NCBI RefSeq assembly: GCF_900110535.1
Contig: NZ_FOJA01000001.1
Span: 434,001 to 498,000, forward strand
Origin: Halobacterium jilantaiense
Lineage (GTDB): Archaea; Halobacteriota; Halobacteria; Halobacteriales; Halobacteriaceae
DNA: 64,000 bases
Direction: 5' to 3'
Below the pieces are notes generated by a model. That model had not been told where the DNA came from, did not search any database, and saw nothing but the letters and a program-made list of their open reading frames with translations. Shown here piece by piece: positions 49,889 to 58,327 of the stretch (its first letter is position 1; each line of letters begins with the position of its first letter). A program made the translations under genes and the position numbers.

Positions 49889-50800
49889 CTACTGCGGCGG
49901 AATCGCGGTCTCCGCGGGGTCCGCCGTCAACGCCCGGCGAACCGCTGCCACGTCGCTGCCGTCCGCCTCGTGCTGGTTCTCCATCAGGACGGTCTCGCTG
50001 GGGAACAGCCGCTCGCCGACCGAGAGGCCGTGGTCGCGGGCGGTCGACCCCGTGACCGTGAGGTAGACGCCGACGCCGGCGTCGGCAATCGCGCCTTCCT
50101 CCTCGTCGTGGTCGTCGCCCGGGTACGTGAACGACAGGCCCTCCGTCACGTCGGTGCCGAGGACCGCCTCGACGAGACGCTCGTATCGGGGGCTGATGCA
50201 GACGGGGCCCTCGTAGGCGGCGAGAAAGTCGCGGTCCAGGTCCTGCGCGTCCACGGCTGCCGTCGCTGCCGGCGTCGCGAGCAGCGTGTGGTAGACCGTG
50301 TCTCCGAGCCCCGAGACGACCCGCACGTCCGTGTCCACGGGGTCGATACGGTCGTTGACGTCCGCGATAGAGGTCAGCGGCTCCGGGCGCAGCCCCACGA
50401 CCTCCTCCAGCACGAGGTCGGCGCTGTCGAACCCGAGCGCGAACTCGTGGGTGCGGAGCGCGCGGAACGGCTCCTCGCGACCGATTAGCTCCACGGGCGT
50501 CCCGTCGACGTCCACGGACAGCGAGTCGAAGACGATGCGGCGCGGCTTCCCCGGTCGGGCGTCGCGGAGCAGCGTGTAGTCGGGTGCCCGCGGGTCGTCG
50601 GGGTCGCTGTACGCGGCGAGCCGCTCGTAGACGCCGCGGTCGTCGGTCTGCTCGCCCTTCGCGACGGCTTTCTCGTACCGTAGCGTGGCGGCGACGTCGT
50701 CGGCGACCGCCGTCGCGTCGGCGAACGCGGCGGCCCGGTCGAGCACGGCTTCCAGCGGTCGCCCCTTCCGCGGGACGGCGACGCGAACCGGCGCTGTCAT
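49889..50800 (-). CDS. Diverged HisG-like phosphoribosyltransferase paralogue
   Basis: A 303-residue protein. Its start MTAPVRVAVPRKGRP recalls the N-terminus of ATP phosphoribosyltransferase (HisG), and the region IADAGVGVYLTVTGSTARDHGL (two-part pattern at about residues 240-260) followed by VLMEN resembles the HisG phosphate-binding loop. The middle is unlike HisG. It may share the periplasmic-binding-like fold of short HisG without its activity. Histidine pathway genes are not adjacent, apart from hisF 11 kb away. It is downstream of the coiled-coil gene on the same strand, 48 nt after its stop. Confidence 0.6.
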   Translation of the reverse strand: MTAPVRVAVPRKGRPLEAVLDRAAAFADATAVADDVAATLRYEKAVAKGEQTDDRGVYERLAAYSDPDDPRAPDYTLLRDARPGKPRRIVFDSLSVDVDGTPVELIGREEPFRALRTHEFALGFDSADLVLEEVVGLRPEPLTSIADVNDRIDPVDTDVRVVSGLGDTVYHTLLATPAATAAVDAQDLDRDFLAAYEGPVCISPRYERLVEAVLGTDVTEGLSFTYPGDDHDEEEGAIADAGVGVYLTVTGSTARDHGLSVGERLFPSETVLMENQHEADGSDVAAVRRALTADPAETAIPPQ

Positions 50801-50848
50801 TGTCGAGTACAGCCCGCGGGCGACGAAAACGGTTGTGATTCCGTGAGT

Positions 50849-52252
50849 CTACGCGCCGAAGACGTCGGAGAGCTGGCTGCGCCACTCGTCGATGTCCTCG
50901 ACCGTCTCCTCGACGTCGTCGAGGTCTTCTTCGAGGTCCTCGATGTCGTCCTCGACATCTTCGAGGGCGAGCACGTCGTCCTCGGTGTCCGCGAGGCGCT
51001 CGTCGAGGGCGTCCACGTCGCCGCGCAGGCGGTCGAGAGACTCCTCGAGGTCGTCGACGGCACCGAACTTCGACTCGACGGTCTCGACCTCCGCCCAGAG
51101 GTCCTCGCGGTCCTCGTCGGCGGCCGACACGGACTCCTCGACGGTCGCCACGTCCGCGTGGACGTCCGCGAGCTCGTTCTCCAGGTCCTCGATGTCGTCT
51201 TCGAAGTCCGCGAGCAGTTCCTGTGCCGCACCGTTCTCGTCGATGAACGCTTCGAGGGCGTCCGTGTAGGCTTCGAGCTCCGAGACGCGAGACTGCAGGT
51301 GGTCGATTTCGACCTCCGTGGACTGCGGGACGCCGCCGAGCGCGCCCTGAATGGTTTCGAGGTCGTCGTCGTAGACCTCGTCGTTCCGGATAGCGTCGGC
51401 GAGCGCGGCCGCGACCTGACTTTCGTCGAAGCCGACGGGCTCGGCCGGCTCGGGGTCGACGGGGTCCGGGTCGGCGTCGTGGTCCCCCCCGAGTTCCGCT
51501 TCGAGGTCGGTCTCCTCGTCGGTGTCGTAGTCGCCGGCGTCGCCGAACGACGACCCGGCGTCGAGCGCGGTGCCGGTGCCGTCGGCGGCGTCGGTGTCGA
51601 GGGACCCGGTGTCGAAGGAGTCCTCGTCTTCTTCGGCCGCGAGCCGCTCTGTCTCGGCGTCGTCGAACGTCGGCTCGTCCTCGTCGTCGCTCCCGTCGTC
51701 TACGAGGCCCGCGTCGTCGCCGAGAATCTCGGCGTCGTCGTTCGGCGTCGAGTCGATGCCGCCGCTCGCGCCAGCCCCGGCCTCCACCTCGACCTCGGCC
51801 TCGACCGCGTCGTCGTCCTCGAGGCCGGGGACGGTGTCACGCTCGCCGCCCGCGAGTTCGCGGACCACGTCTGTCGACTCCGGCGGGACGACCTCACCGA
51901 TGTCCTCGCCGTCGACCGCCACGTCGGGCGCGGAGAGGAACGGCGTCTCGTCTTGGCCCTCCTCCATCCGGACGCCGTAGACGGTCGTGAACTCCTCGCC
52001 GGCGTCGACCTCGCGCTCAAAGCACACGATGCCGTCACCCGTCGCGGTCCAGTGTTCGCTGCCGTACTCTGGGTGGAACCCGATCTGGTCGATGCCGAAC
52101 TCGTCCGGAATCTCGTCCGTGATGGTCAGCGTGACGTCGGCGTCCCGGGACGAAGAGACCTCGAAGGCGACCGCCGGAACGGGGAAATCCTCGGCGTTGA
52201 AGAACTTGCTGACGGTGACGCCGTCCGTCTCGACGACTGTCTCGTCACTCAC
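50849..52252 (-). CDS. Large acidic coiled-coil protein with N-terminal beta domain
   Basis: A 467-residue protein in three parts. Residues 1-110 look like a beta-sandwich domain (VSKFFNAEDFPVPAVAFEV, LTITDEIPD, VYGVRMEEGQ). Residues 110-280 are an extremely acidic, low-complexity Asp/Glu/Ala/Gly linker. Residues 300-467 form a long coiled coil with heptads of Leu/Val and charged residues (RVSELEAYTDALEAF, DDIEDLENELADV, DDLEESLDRLRGDV). It is a haloarchaeal structural or scaffold protein of unknown role. The GTG at 52252 (VSDETVV) is preferred over one at 52288 because a TATA element predicts transcription starting between them. Confidence 0.72.
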   Translation of the reverse strand: MSDETVVETDGVTVSKFFNAEDFPVPAVAFEVSSSRDADVTLTITDEIPDEFGIDQIGFHPEYGSEHWTATGDGIVCFEREVDAGEEFTTVYGVRMEEGQDETPFLSAPDVAVDGEDIGEVVPPESTDVVRELAGGERDTVPGLEDDDAVEAEVEVEAGAGASGGIDSTPNDDAEILGDDAGLVDDGSDDEDEPTFDDAETERLAAEEDEDSFDTGSLDTDAADGTGTALDAGSSFGDAGDYDTDEETDLEAELGGDHDADPDPVDPEPAEPVGFDESQVAAALADAIRNDEVYDDDLETIQGALGGVPQSTEVEIDHLQSRVSELEAYTDALEAFIDENGAAQELLADFEDDIEDLENELADVHADVATVEESVSAADEDREDLWAEVETVESKFGAVDDLEESLDRLRGDVDALDERLADTEDDVLALEDVEDDIEDLEEDLDDVEETVEDIDEWRSQLSDVFGA

Positions 52253-52303
52253 CGCAACCACCCGCGCGTAAGTCGTGCATACAGCCACCTACGGGGAGAA
52301 GCC

Positions 52304-52310
52304 CTTAAAT
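52304..52310 (-). promoter_or_regulatory. TATA-like element of the coiled-coil gene
   Basis: On the minus strand this reads ATTTAAG. It places transcription start near 52280, downstream of the GTG at 52288 and upstream of the one at 52252, which favours 52252. Confidence 0.5.
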
Positions 52311-52367
52311 TGCCCGGCGGCTCGCAGCGCGGGCGGCTCGGGCTGTCAGTCGCCGGACCGGAGGCGG

Positions 52368-53204
52368 TTACTCGACGTCCACGCGGTCACCGATTTCGAC
52401 GACGTCGAGACGCTCCGGGTACTCGAAGCTGCGGGCGTGGTGGTACAGCGCCGTCGGGTCCGCCGTCATGCCCTTCCACATGTCCCAGTGGGACGGCAGC
52501 AGCCGGTCGACCTGGAGCGCGCGAGCGCACTCGATTATCTGGTTCTCGTCGTTGTACCAGCGCTTCAGCGTCGGTTCGCCGGTCTCCTTGTCCGGGAGCT
52601 GGCCGACCGAGCCGAACGCGAGGATGCCGAGGTCGATGTCGTACTCGTCGCCGACGCGGTCGAAGTCCTCGGTGGGTTTGGTGTCGCCGCCGTGGAACAC
52701 CGTGCCGGCGTCGTGCTCGAAGACGTACGAGACCGGATGGGTGGCGTCCGGGTCGTGGGCCACCTCGACGTGGACGGTGAACTCACCGACCTCGATTGTG
52801 TCGCCCTCCGCGACCTCGCGGTACTGGTCGGCGGCGACGGCGTACCGGTCGTGCCACTCCTCGTCGTCGCGGGCCACGGCGACGGAGTCGTCGGGCGCGT
52901 ACAGCGGACAGTCCGTCTCGGCGAGGATTGGCGCTTGGCTCGGCCCGTGGACGTGGTCGGTGTGTTCGTGCGTGGCGAAGACGGCGTCGGCCTCGGTGAC
53001 GTCCCGCGGGTCGAACGGCACGGGAATCATCCGCACCGTGCGGGGTGGGTCGCCGGTCCCGAGGTAGGGGTCGACGAACAGCGTCGTCCCCCCGCTGCCC
53101 TTCAAAACGAAGCCGTTGCACCCGAGGTACCAGACCGCGACCCCGTCGGGGTCTGCGTCCGCGACCACCGCCGGCAGCCAGTCGTCCCAGTCGGAGTGAA
53201 CCAT
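52368..53204 (-). CDS. MBL-fold metallo-hydrolase (UlaG-like)
   Basis: A 278-residue metallo-beta-lactamase-fold enzyme. The metal ligands are visible as THEHTDHV (HxHxDH, near residue 98-103), a later His in VAHDPDATHPVSYVF, Asp in FHGGDTKPT and the C-terminal PSHWDMW. The first strand YLGCNGFVLKGSGGTTLFVDPYLG (two-part) is typical of the L-ascorbate-6-phosphate lactonase (UlaG) group. Haloarchaeal substrates are unknown. The ATG at 53204 starts the conserved protein. It is divergent from the HTH regulator. Confidence 0.87.
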   Translation of the reverse strand: MVHSDWDDWLPAVVADADPDGVAVWYLGCNGFVLKGSGGTTLFVDPYLGTGDPPRTVRMIPVPFDPRDVTEADAVFATHEHTDHVHGPSQAPILAETDCPLYAPDDSVAVARDDEEWHDRYAVAADQYREVAEGDTIEVGEFTVHVEVAHDPDATHPVSYVFEHDAGTVFHGGDTKPTEDFDRVGDEYDIDLGILAFGSVGQLPDKETGEPTLKRWYNDENQIIECARALQVDRLLPSHWDMWKGMTADPTALYHHARSFEYPERLDVVEIGDRVDVE

Positions 53205-53252
53205 GGGTAGGCGTACGGACGCCTCCCCTAAGCCTCCGGGGTTCCGTCGTGG

Positions 53253-53260
53253 CACTTAAC
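53253..53260 (+). promoter_or_regulatory. TATA-like element of the Bat-type HTH gene
   Basis: CACTTAAC is centred about 29 nt before the ATG at 53286, indicating a leaderless transcript. Confidence 0.45.
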
Positions 53261-53285
53261 CGCACAGGAGCACGTTCTAGGACGG

Positions 53286-53939
53286 ATGAGCGTCATCGTC
53301 GAGTTCTCCCTCGACTCACCGCGGTTGAACCTCCACGGGGCGACCACCACGGTGCCGGGCGTGACCGTCGACGTGGAGTCGGTCGACGCGGACGTCGACG
53401 GCGGCGTGAAGACGATGGCCTGGGCGGTCGGGGGCTGTCTCGACGCCTTCGACGACGCGCTCCGGGCGGACCCGACGACCACGGACGTCGTCCTGATCGA
53501 CGACCTGCCCGACCGCCGGCTGTACAACTACCGGACGTCCGAGCAGTCCGAAGTCCAGCTGTACACCGACTGGCTGGAACTCGGCGCGGCACAGCTCCAC
53601 GTCGAGTGCCAGGACGGCACGTGGTTCCAGCGCGTCCGGTTCCCCGACAGAGACGCCCTCGCCGAGTTCGAGTCGACTTGCGAGACGGAGGACATCTCGT
53701 TCACGCTCCACCGCATCTACGGCGACCCGGGGAGCGCGGAGCCAGACCCCCTCACTGACGCGCAGCGCGAAGCGCTCCGGCTCGGACTCGACTGCGGCTA
53801 CCTCGACGTCCCGAGAACGGGGTCGCTGTCAGTGGTCGCCGACGAGCTCGGCATCTCGGAGCAGTCGGCCAGCGAACGGCTGCGGCGGGCCACGCGGAAC
53901 CTCGCAGCGGACGCGCTCGCCGACGCGACACAGAACTAG
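53286..53939 (+). CDS. Bacterio-opsin-activator-like HTH regulator
   Basis: A 217-residue protein with the Bat/HTH_10 output layout. The N-terminal ~150 residues form the bacterioopsin-activator GAF-like/BAT domain (AWAVGGCLDAFDDALRADPTTTDVV in two parts, LYNYRTSEQ, RVRFPDRDALAEFESTC, FTLHRIY). The C-terminal 55 residues form the HTH: LTDAQREALRLGLDCGYLDVPR, then VADELGISEQSASERLRRATRNL. Targets are unknown; other members control bacteriorhodopsin or DMSO genes. It ends in a 4-nt overlap with the convergent YlbF-like gene. Confidence 0.88.
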   Translation: MSVIVEFSLDSPRLNLHGATTTVPGVTVDVESVDADVDGGVKTMAWAVGGCLDAFDDALRADPTTTDVVLIDDLPDRRLYNYRTSEQSEVQLYTDWLELGAAQLHVECQDGTWFQRVRFPDRDALAEFESTCETEDISFTLHRIYGDPGSAEPDPLTDAQREALRLGLDCGYLDVPRTGSLSVVADELGISEQSASERLRRATRNLAADALADATQN

Positions 53940-54334
53940 TCCTGACAGCAGGCCCCGGACTCGCCGACGAAGTCCACGTCCAGCGGCTCGCTGATGAGGT
54001 CGTTCAGCACCTCGAATCGGTCCTCCAGGGCGTCCTGGGCGGCGAGGTACTCTGCCATCACGGGGTGGCCGTGGAGTCGCTCCTGGGCGTCCTGGACCTC
54101 CTGGAGCGCTTCCTGGTCGGCGTCCCCGGACTGCCGCGCGAGCATGAACTCCTGGCGGAGCTGCTCGAACTCGTCGATACGCGACTGCACCTCGTCGTCG
54201 TTCTCGACCGCCTGCTTGGACTCGACGAACCGGCGGTACTCCGGCGTGTCGGTGATGGCTTCACCGAGCTGGCGCGCGATGTCGTCTGCGGCGTGGTCCT
54301 CGTCGGTGGTCGCCGCGTCGGTTTCGACGCTCAT
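53936..54334 (-). CDS. YlbF/YmcA-family protein with C-terminal CC motif
   Basis: A 132-residue helical protein of the YlbF/YmcA (DUF964) family: EYRRFVESKQAVENDDEVQSRIDEFEQLRQEF (two helices, about 32-64) and ALQEVQDAQERLHGHPVMAEYLAAQDALE. It ends with GESGACCQD, where a Cys pair may bind metal or an Fe-S cluster; bacterial YlbF-YmcA-YaaT complexes carry Fe-S clusters and control RNA decay and development. Extreme halophile role is unknown. Its stop overlaps the HTH gene stop on the other strand (CTAG). Confidence 0.87.
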   Translation of the reverse strand: MSVETDAATTDEDHAADDIARQLGEAITDTPEYRRFVESKQAVENDDEVQSRIDEFEQLRQEFMLARQSGDADQEALQEVQDAQERLHGHPVMAEYLAAQDALEDRFEVLNDLISEPLDVDFVGESGACCQD

Positions 54335-54411
54335 GCCACGTACGTTCGGACCGGCGTCGTTTCAAGCTGCCGGAACCCCCACTCGTCCGCCGCTCGTGGG
54401 GGAACCGCCGG

Positions 54412-54419
54412 GGTTAAAC
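54412..54419 (+). promoter_or_regulatory. TATA-like element of dph2
   Basis: GGTTAAAC is centred about 28 nt before the ATG at 54444, which supports that start. Confidence 0.45.
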
Positions 54420-54443
54420 GCGCGAACTCTCTATCAGCGCGTA

Positions 54444-55478
54444 ATGAGCAACGAGGAGACCCGTTCCGCCGGAGACCTCCGGAACACGGGGCTGTCGCTG
54501 CGACACGACCGGACCTGGGACTACGAACTCGACCGCATCGTCGAGGAGGTCGAAGACCAGGACGCCGAGAAAGTCGGGCTGCAGTTCCCCGAGGGCCTCA
54601 AACGCCGCGGGCCCGCCGTCGCCGACGACCTGCGGGAGCGCCTCGACGGCGTGCGCATCCTGCTGTCCGGACAGCCGTGTTACGGCGCTTGCGACCTCGA
54701 CACCTACCTGATGCGGCGCACCGACGTGTTCGTGCACTTCGGGCACTCGCCGATGAAGGAGTCCGACTCCATCATCTACGTCCCGCTGTTCTCGAACGTC
54801 GACGTCGAACCCATCATGGAGCAGTCCCTCGACGAACTCGAAGAGGACGACGTGGGCCTCGTCACGACCGCCCAGCACATGAACCAGTTCGAGGAGATGC
54901 GGACGTGGCTGGAGGAGCGCGGCTTCACCGTCCACACGCGCCGCGGCGACGACCGGCTCACTCACGAGGGCCAGGTCCTCGGCTGCAACTACGCGAGCGC
55001 GGACATCGACGCCGACCAGGTGCTGTACGTCGGCGGCGGGAAGTTCCACCCCCTCGGCCTCGCGATGGAACACCCCGACAAGCACGTCGTCATCGCCGAC
55101 CCGGTGAACAACGCCGTCTCCGTGGCCGACGCCGAGCAGTTCCTCAAGCAGCGCTACGCCTCCGTCCACAAGGCGATGGACGCCGAGAAGTGGGGCGTCA
55201 TCTTCTGCACGAAGATCGGACAGGGCCGGTTCGATCAGGCCGAGGAGATCGTCGAGAACAACGACAACGCCTACCTCATCACGATGGACGAGGTGACGCC
55301 GGACCGCCTGATGAACTTCGACATGGACGCGTTCGTGAACACGGGCTGTCCGCGTATCACGACCGACGACGGCCCGCAGTTCCACAAGCCGATGCTGACC
55401 CCCGGCGAGTACGAGATTGCGGTCGGGAACAAGCCGCTGGACGAACTCTCCTTCGACACCTTCCACGGCACCTGGTAG
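54444..55478 (+). CDS. dph2: Diphthamide biosynthesis enzyme Dph2
   Basis: A 344-residue radical-SAM-like enzyme that transfers the 3-amino-3-carboxypropyl group of SAM to the His of elongation factor aEF2, the first step in diphthamide formation. Three cysteines that bind the 4Fe-4S cluster are recognisable: Cys79 in GQPCYGACD, Cys181 in LGCNYAS and Cys302 in NTGCPRI. Other motifs include GLQFPEGLKRR, FVHFGHSP and KFHPLG. Archaea use a Dph2 homodimer. The ATG at 54444 starts at the conserved part although the frame is open further upstream. Confidence 0.95.
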   Translation: MSNEETRSAGDLRNTGLSLRHDRTWDYELDRIVEEVEDQDAEKVGLQFPEGLKRRGPAVADDLRERLDGVRILLSGQPCYGACDLDTYLMRRTDVFVHFGHSPMKESDSIIYVPLFSNVDVEPIMEQSLDELEEDDVGLVTTAQHMNQFEEMRTWLEERGFTVHTRRGDDRLTHEGQVLGCNYASADIDADQVLYVGGGKFHPLGLAMEHPDKHVVIADPVNNAVSVADAEQFLKQRYASVHKAMDAEKWGVIFCTKIGQGRFDQAEEIVENNDNAYLITMDEVTPDRLMNFDMDAFVNTGCPRITTDDGPQFHKPMLTPGEYEIAVGNKPLDELSFDTFHGTW

Positions 55479-55486
55479 CCCGGTCG

Positions 55487-57763
55487 TCACGCCGCGCCGC
55501 CGTCCTGCCCGCTGTTCTCCGCGAAGTCGACGCCCCGAATTTCGAACCGTGCGCCGCCGTTCTCGCTCTCGGTCAGCGAGATGTCCCACCCGTGCGCGTC
55601 GACGATTTCGGCGACGATGGTGAGTCCGAAGCCGGTGCCGTGCTCGCTGGTCGTGTAGCCGGACTCGAAGACCGCCTCGCGGTCCTCGGCGGGGACGCCG
55701 GGGCCGTCGTCAGCCACGAAGAAGCCGTTCGCGAGCCTGCCGACCGTGACTGTGACGTCGTTGCCGCCGTCTTCGACAGCGCCCTGCCGAGCCTGTGAGT
55801 CAGGACTCGTCGAGCCGTGTTCGATGGCATTCCGGAAGAGATTCTCGAAGACCTGCTGGAGCCGGCTCCGGTCCGCGAGGACGGACGCCGAGTCCTGTAC
55901 GTCCACGGTGGCGGCAGGGGCGTCGACGAGCGCCCAGCAGTCCGCCGCGACGGCCGCCAAGTCCACGGCCTCGAAGTCGGTGACGGTCTCGCCTTCGCGG
56001 GTGAGCGTGAGGATGTCCTCGATGAGCGTCCGCATGCGGTCGTGAGCCGCCGCGACGCTGTCGAGGTGACTGGTGTCTCCGGTCTCCAGGGCCATCTCCA
56101 GGTGGCCCTCCGCGACGCTCAGGGGGTTGCGGAGGTCGTGGCTGACGATGCTCGCGAACTTCTCCAGGCGGTCGTTCTGCCGCTGGAGCTCCCGCTCGCG
56201 CTCCCGTCGGTCGGTCGTGTCCCGCGCGATACCGACCAGTTGGGTGATGTCTCCGTCGACGACCACCGGCGATATCTTCACGCTGACGACTCGCTCGCCG
56301 GCGGGGAAGGGGAGTTCGACTTCCTTGAACACCGTCTCTCGGGTGTCCAGAATGTCCTGGTAGCTCGATTCGAGTTCGTCGGCGACGGTGTCGTTGAACG
56401 CCTCCCGGGGCGTCCGCCCGGCCAGCTCGTCGGTGGGGACGCCCGTAAGAGACTCGTGGGCCGGACTGGTGGTGTCGAAGACGAACGTCGGATTCTCGCT
56501 GTCGTCCTCGACGTTGACGAGGAAGAGCGCGTCTTGGGCGTGCTCGAAGACGGTCTCGTAGCTCTCCCGGAGTTGCTGGAGTTCCCGGTCCCGTGCGACG
56601 CGGTTGGAGACGTTCCGACTGAACACCAGAAACTCCTCGTCGCCCTCGGTGTCGAGGCGCGTGAGGTGGGCTTCGACGGGGAACGTCGAGCCGTCGGCGC
56701 GCCGGTAGGTGGTTTCGATGCGTCGGAGGTCGCCGTAGTCCGTCTCCTCGCGCATGGCTTCGACGTCGCTCGGGCCGACGGCGGTGTCGACGTCCCAGAC
56801 GCACAGGTCGAGGACTTCGTCTTCGTCGTAGCCGAGTTCCTCACAGAACCGGCGGTTGGCTTCCACGAAGGCCCCGTCGGCGTCGTGGATGTTTATCATG
56901 TCCGGGGACTGCTCGAACAGCGCCGACTGCCGGGCGTTCCGGCGTTCCAGCTCGCGCTCCCGCCGGACGCGCTCGGTGATATCGGTGATGAACCCCTCGA
57001 TTGCGACGACGCCGTCGTCCGCTTCGCCGACGCCGCGGCCGCGCTCCCAGGCGTGGCGGACGTCGCCGTCGGGCGTCTCGATGCGGTACGTGAGCTCGAA
57101 CGGGCGCTCGTCTTCGAGCGCGTCCTGGACGGTCTGCCACGCGAACTCGCGGTCCTCGGGGTGGATGACCTCCTCGCCCCAGACCACGTCTCCGGATTCG
57201 AGCGCGTCGGCGGAGTAGCCGAACATCGACTCGACTTCGCCGGCGACGAACTCCATCGGCCAGTCGGGGTCGTTCAGACACCGGTAGGCCATCCCGGGGA
57301 GGTTCTGGAAGAGCGTGCGGAGGCGGCGGTCGCGTTCGCCGAGCGCGCGCTTCGAGCGGTCGTGTTCGACGGCGTTGCGCACGCGGTTGGCGAGGACGGT
57401 GTACTGGTCGGTTCCGGTGTCCTTCTGGAGGTAGTCGGTGACGCCAGCTGAGATGGCCTCGCTCGCGATGGCTTCGCTGCCCTTCCCGGTGAACAGCACG
57501 AACGGGAGGCCCGGGTAGTTCTCTCGAACGGTCTCCAGAAACTCCAGGCCGTCCATCCCCGGCATGTCGTAATCCGAGACGACGCAGTCGACGTGGTAGT
57601 CGGCGAGAACGGCGAGGGCCTCGTCGGTGTCGGTCGCCGTTAGGACGGCGAGGTCGTGGCGTTCGAGGTACGTGGCGGCGAGGTCGAGGAACGCCGCGTC
57701 GTCGTCGACGTGGAGAACTCGAACGCTGTCCTCGACGTCGCGCGGGGGGCTCCCTGGCGACAT
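55487..57763 (-). CDS. Hybrid REC-PAS-PAS-PAS sensor histidine kinase
   Basis: A 758-residue cytoplasmic signalling protein with a receiver domain at the N-terminus (acidic pocket near 20-22, phospho-Asp64 in VVSDYDMPG, Lys in YLQKDTG), three PAS domains (about 140-275 with LPGMAYRCLNDPDWP; 280-400; 400-520), HisKA with His542 in SIVSHDLRNPL, and HATPase (NLFRNAIEHG, DDGPGVPAEDR, GTGFGLTIVAEIVDAHG). Placing the receiver first suggests that it is itself controlled by another kinase. It resembles the kinase at 36255 strongly in its C-terminal half, consistent with haloarchaeal expansion of this family. It converges with dph2. Confidence 0.92.
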   Translation of the reverse strand: MSPGSPPRDVEDSVRVLHVDDDAAFLDLAATYLERHDLAVLTATDTDEALAVLADYHVDCVVSDYDMPGMDGLEFLETVRENYPGLPFVLFTGKGSEAIASEAISAGVTDYLQKDTGTDQYTVLANRVRNAVEHDRSKRALGERDRRLRTLFQNLPGMAYRCLNDPDWPMEFVAGEVESMFGYSADALESGDVVWGEEVIHPEDREFAWQTVQDALEDERPFELTYRIETPDGDVRHAWERGRGVGEADDGVVAIEGFITDITERVRRERELERRNARQSALFEQSPDMINIHDADGAFVEANRRFCEELGYDEDEVLDLCVWDVDTAVGPSDVEAMREETDYGDLRRIETTYRRADGSTFPVEAHLTRLDTEGDEEFLVFSRNVSNRVARDRELQQLRESYETVFEHAQDALFLVNVEDDSENPTFVFDTTSPAHESLTGVPTDELAGRTPREAFNDTVADELESSYQDILDTRETVFKEVELPFPAGERVVSVKISPVVVDGDITQLVGIARDTTDRRERERELQRQNDRLEKFASIVSHDLRNPLSVAEGHLEMALETGDTSHLDSVAAAHDRMRTLIEDILTLTREGETVTDFEAVDLAAVAADCWALVDAPAATVDVQDSASVLADRSRLQQVFENLFRNAIEHGSTSPDSQARQGAVEDGGNDVTVTVGRLANGFFVADDGPGVPAEDREAVFESGYTTSEHGTGFGLTIVAEIVDAHGWDISLTESENGGARFEIRGVDFAENSGQDGGAA

Positions 57764-57881
57764 GAGTTGTAGCGAATTACGGCCGAGTCCGGATATAATC
57801 TACCGCCGACATACACCACGCCTAATTACTACTGTGCATCTGCAAAGGCTTTTGTATTTCCACCATGTATTCGTGTCCAAG

Positions 57882-58268
57882 ATGAGTACGACCCAGGCCA
57901 CCGGCGCGCTCGACGGCTGCCGACCGACCGACCAGACCCCCGTCGCCGTCGACGCGGACACCATCGCGAACACCCCCCGCGACGACCTCCGCCACCTCGC
58001 AGACGACCTCGCCAGCGAGGGCTACGTCCCCGCCGAAGTCACGACGGAAGCCCGCTTCGGGGAGGACTGCTCGCTCGCCACGCAGCGCGAAGCCGACCGG
58101 CTCCGCGACCTCGTCGACGCCGCTGCGTTCCTCGGCGCGAACCGCCTCACCGTCGACGTCGCCGACGTCACTGCCCCCGAGAAGGCGCGTCCGGCGCTCG
58201 CCGCCGTCGAGGAGCGCGCACACCGCGACGGCGTCACGCTCGACGTGCAGGGACTGGACCTCGACTGA
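57882..58268 (+). CDS. Haloarchaeal conserved small acidic protein
   Basis: A 128-residue soluble acidic protein. Visible segments are DDLRHLADDLASEGYVPAEVTTEARFGED (two helices and a strand), TQREADRLRDLVDAAAFLGANRLTVDVADV, and KARPALAAVEERAHRDGVTLDVQGLDLD, an alternating alpha/beta pattern without TM or signal. I do not recognise a domain. The long open frame upstream (from 57627) overlaps the kinase gene on the other strand; the ATG at 57882 is preferred, with a TTTTGTAT element about 28 nt before it. The METTL5-like gene follows 59 nt later. Confidence 0.65.
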   Translation: MSTTQATGALDGCRPTDQTPVAVDADTIANTPRDDLRHLADDLASEGYVPAEVTTEARFGEDCSLATQREADRLRDLVDAAAFLGANRLTVDVADVTAPEKARPALAAVEERAHRDGVTLDVQGLDLD

Positions 58269-58327
58269 CGCCACCGTCACTCCCAGCGGACGCAGGATTC
58301 TTCGCGGCCCCACTCCTCCACTGACCC

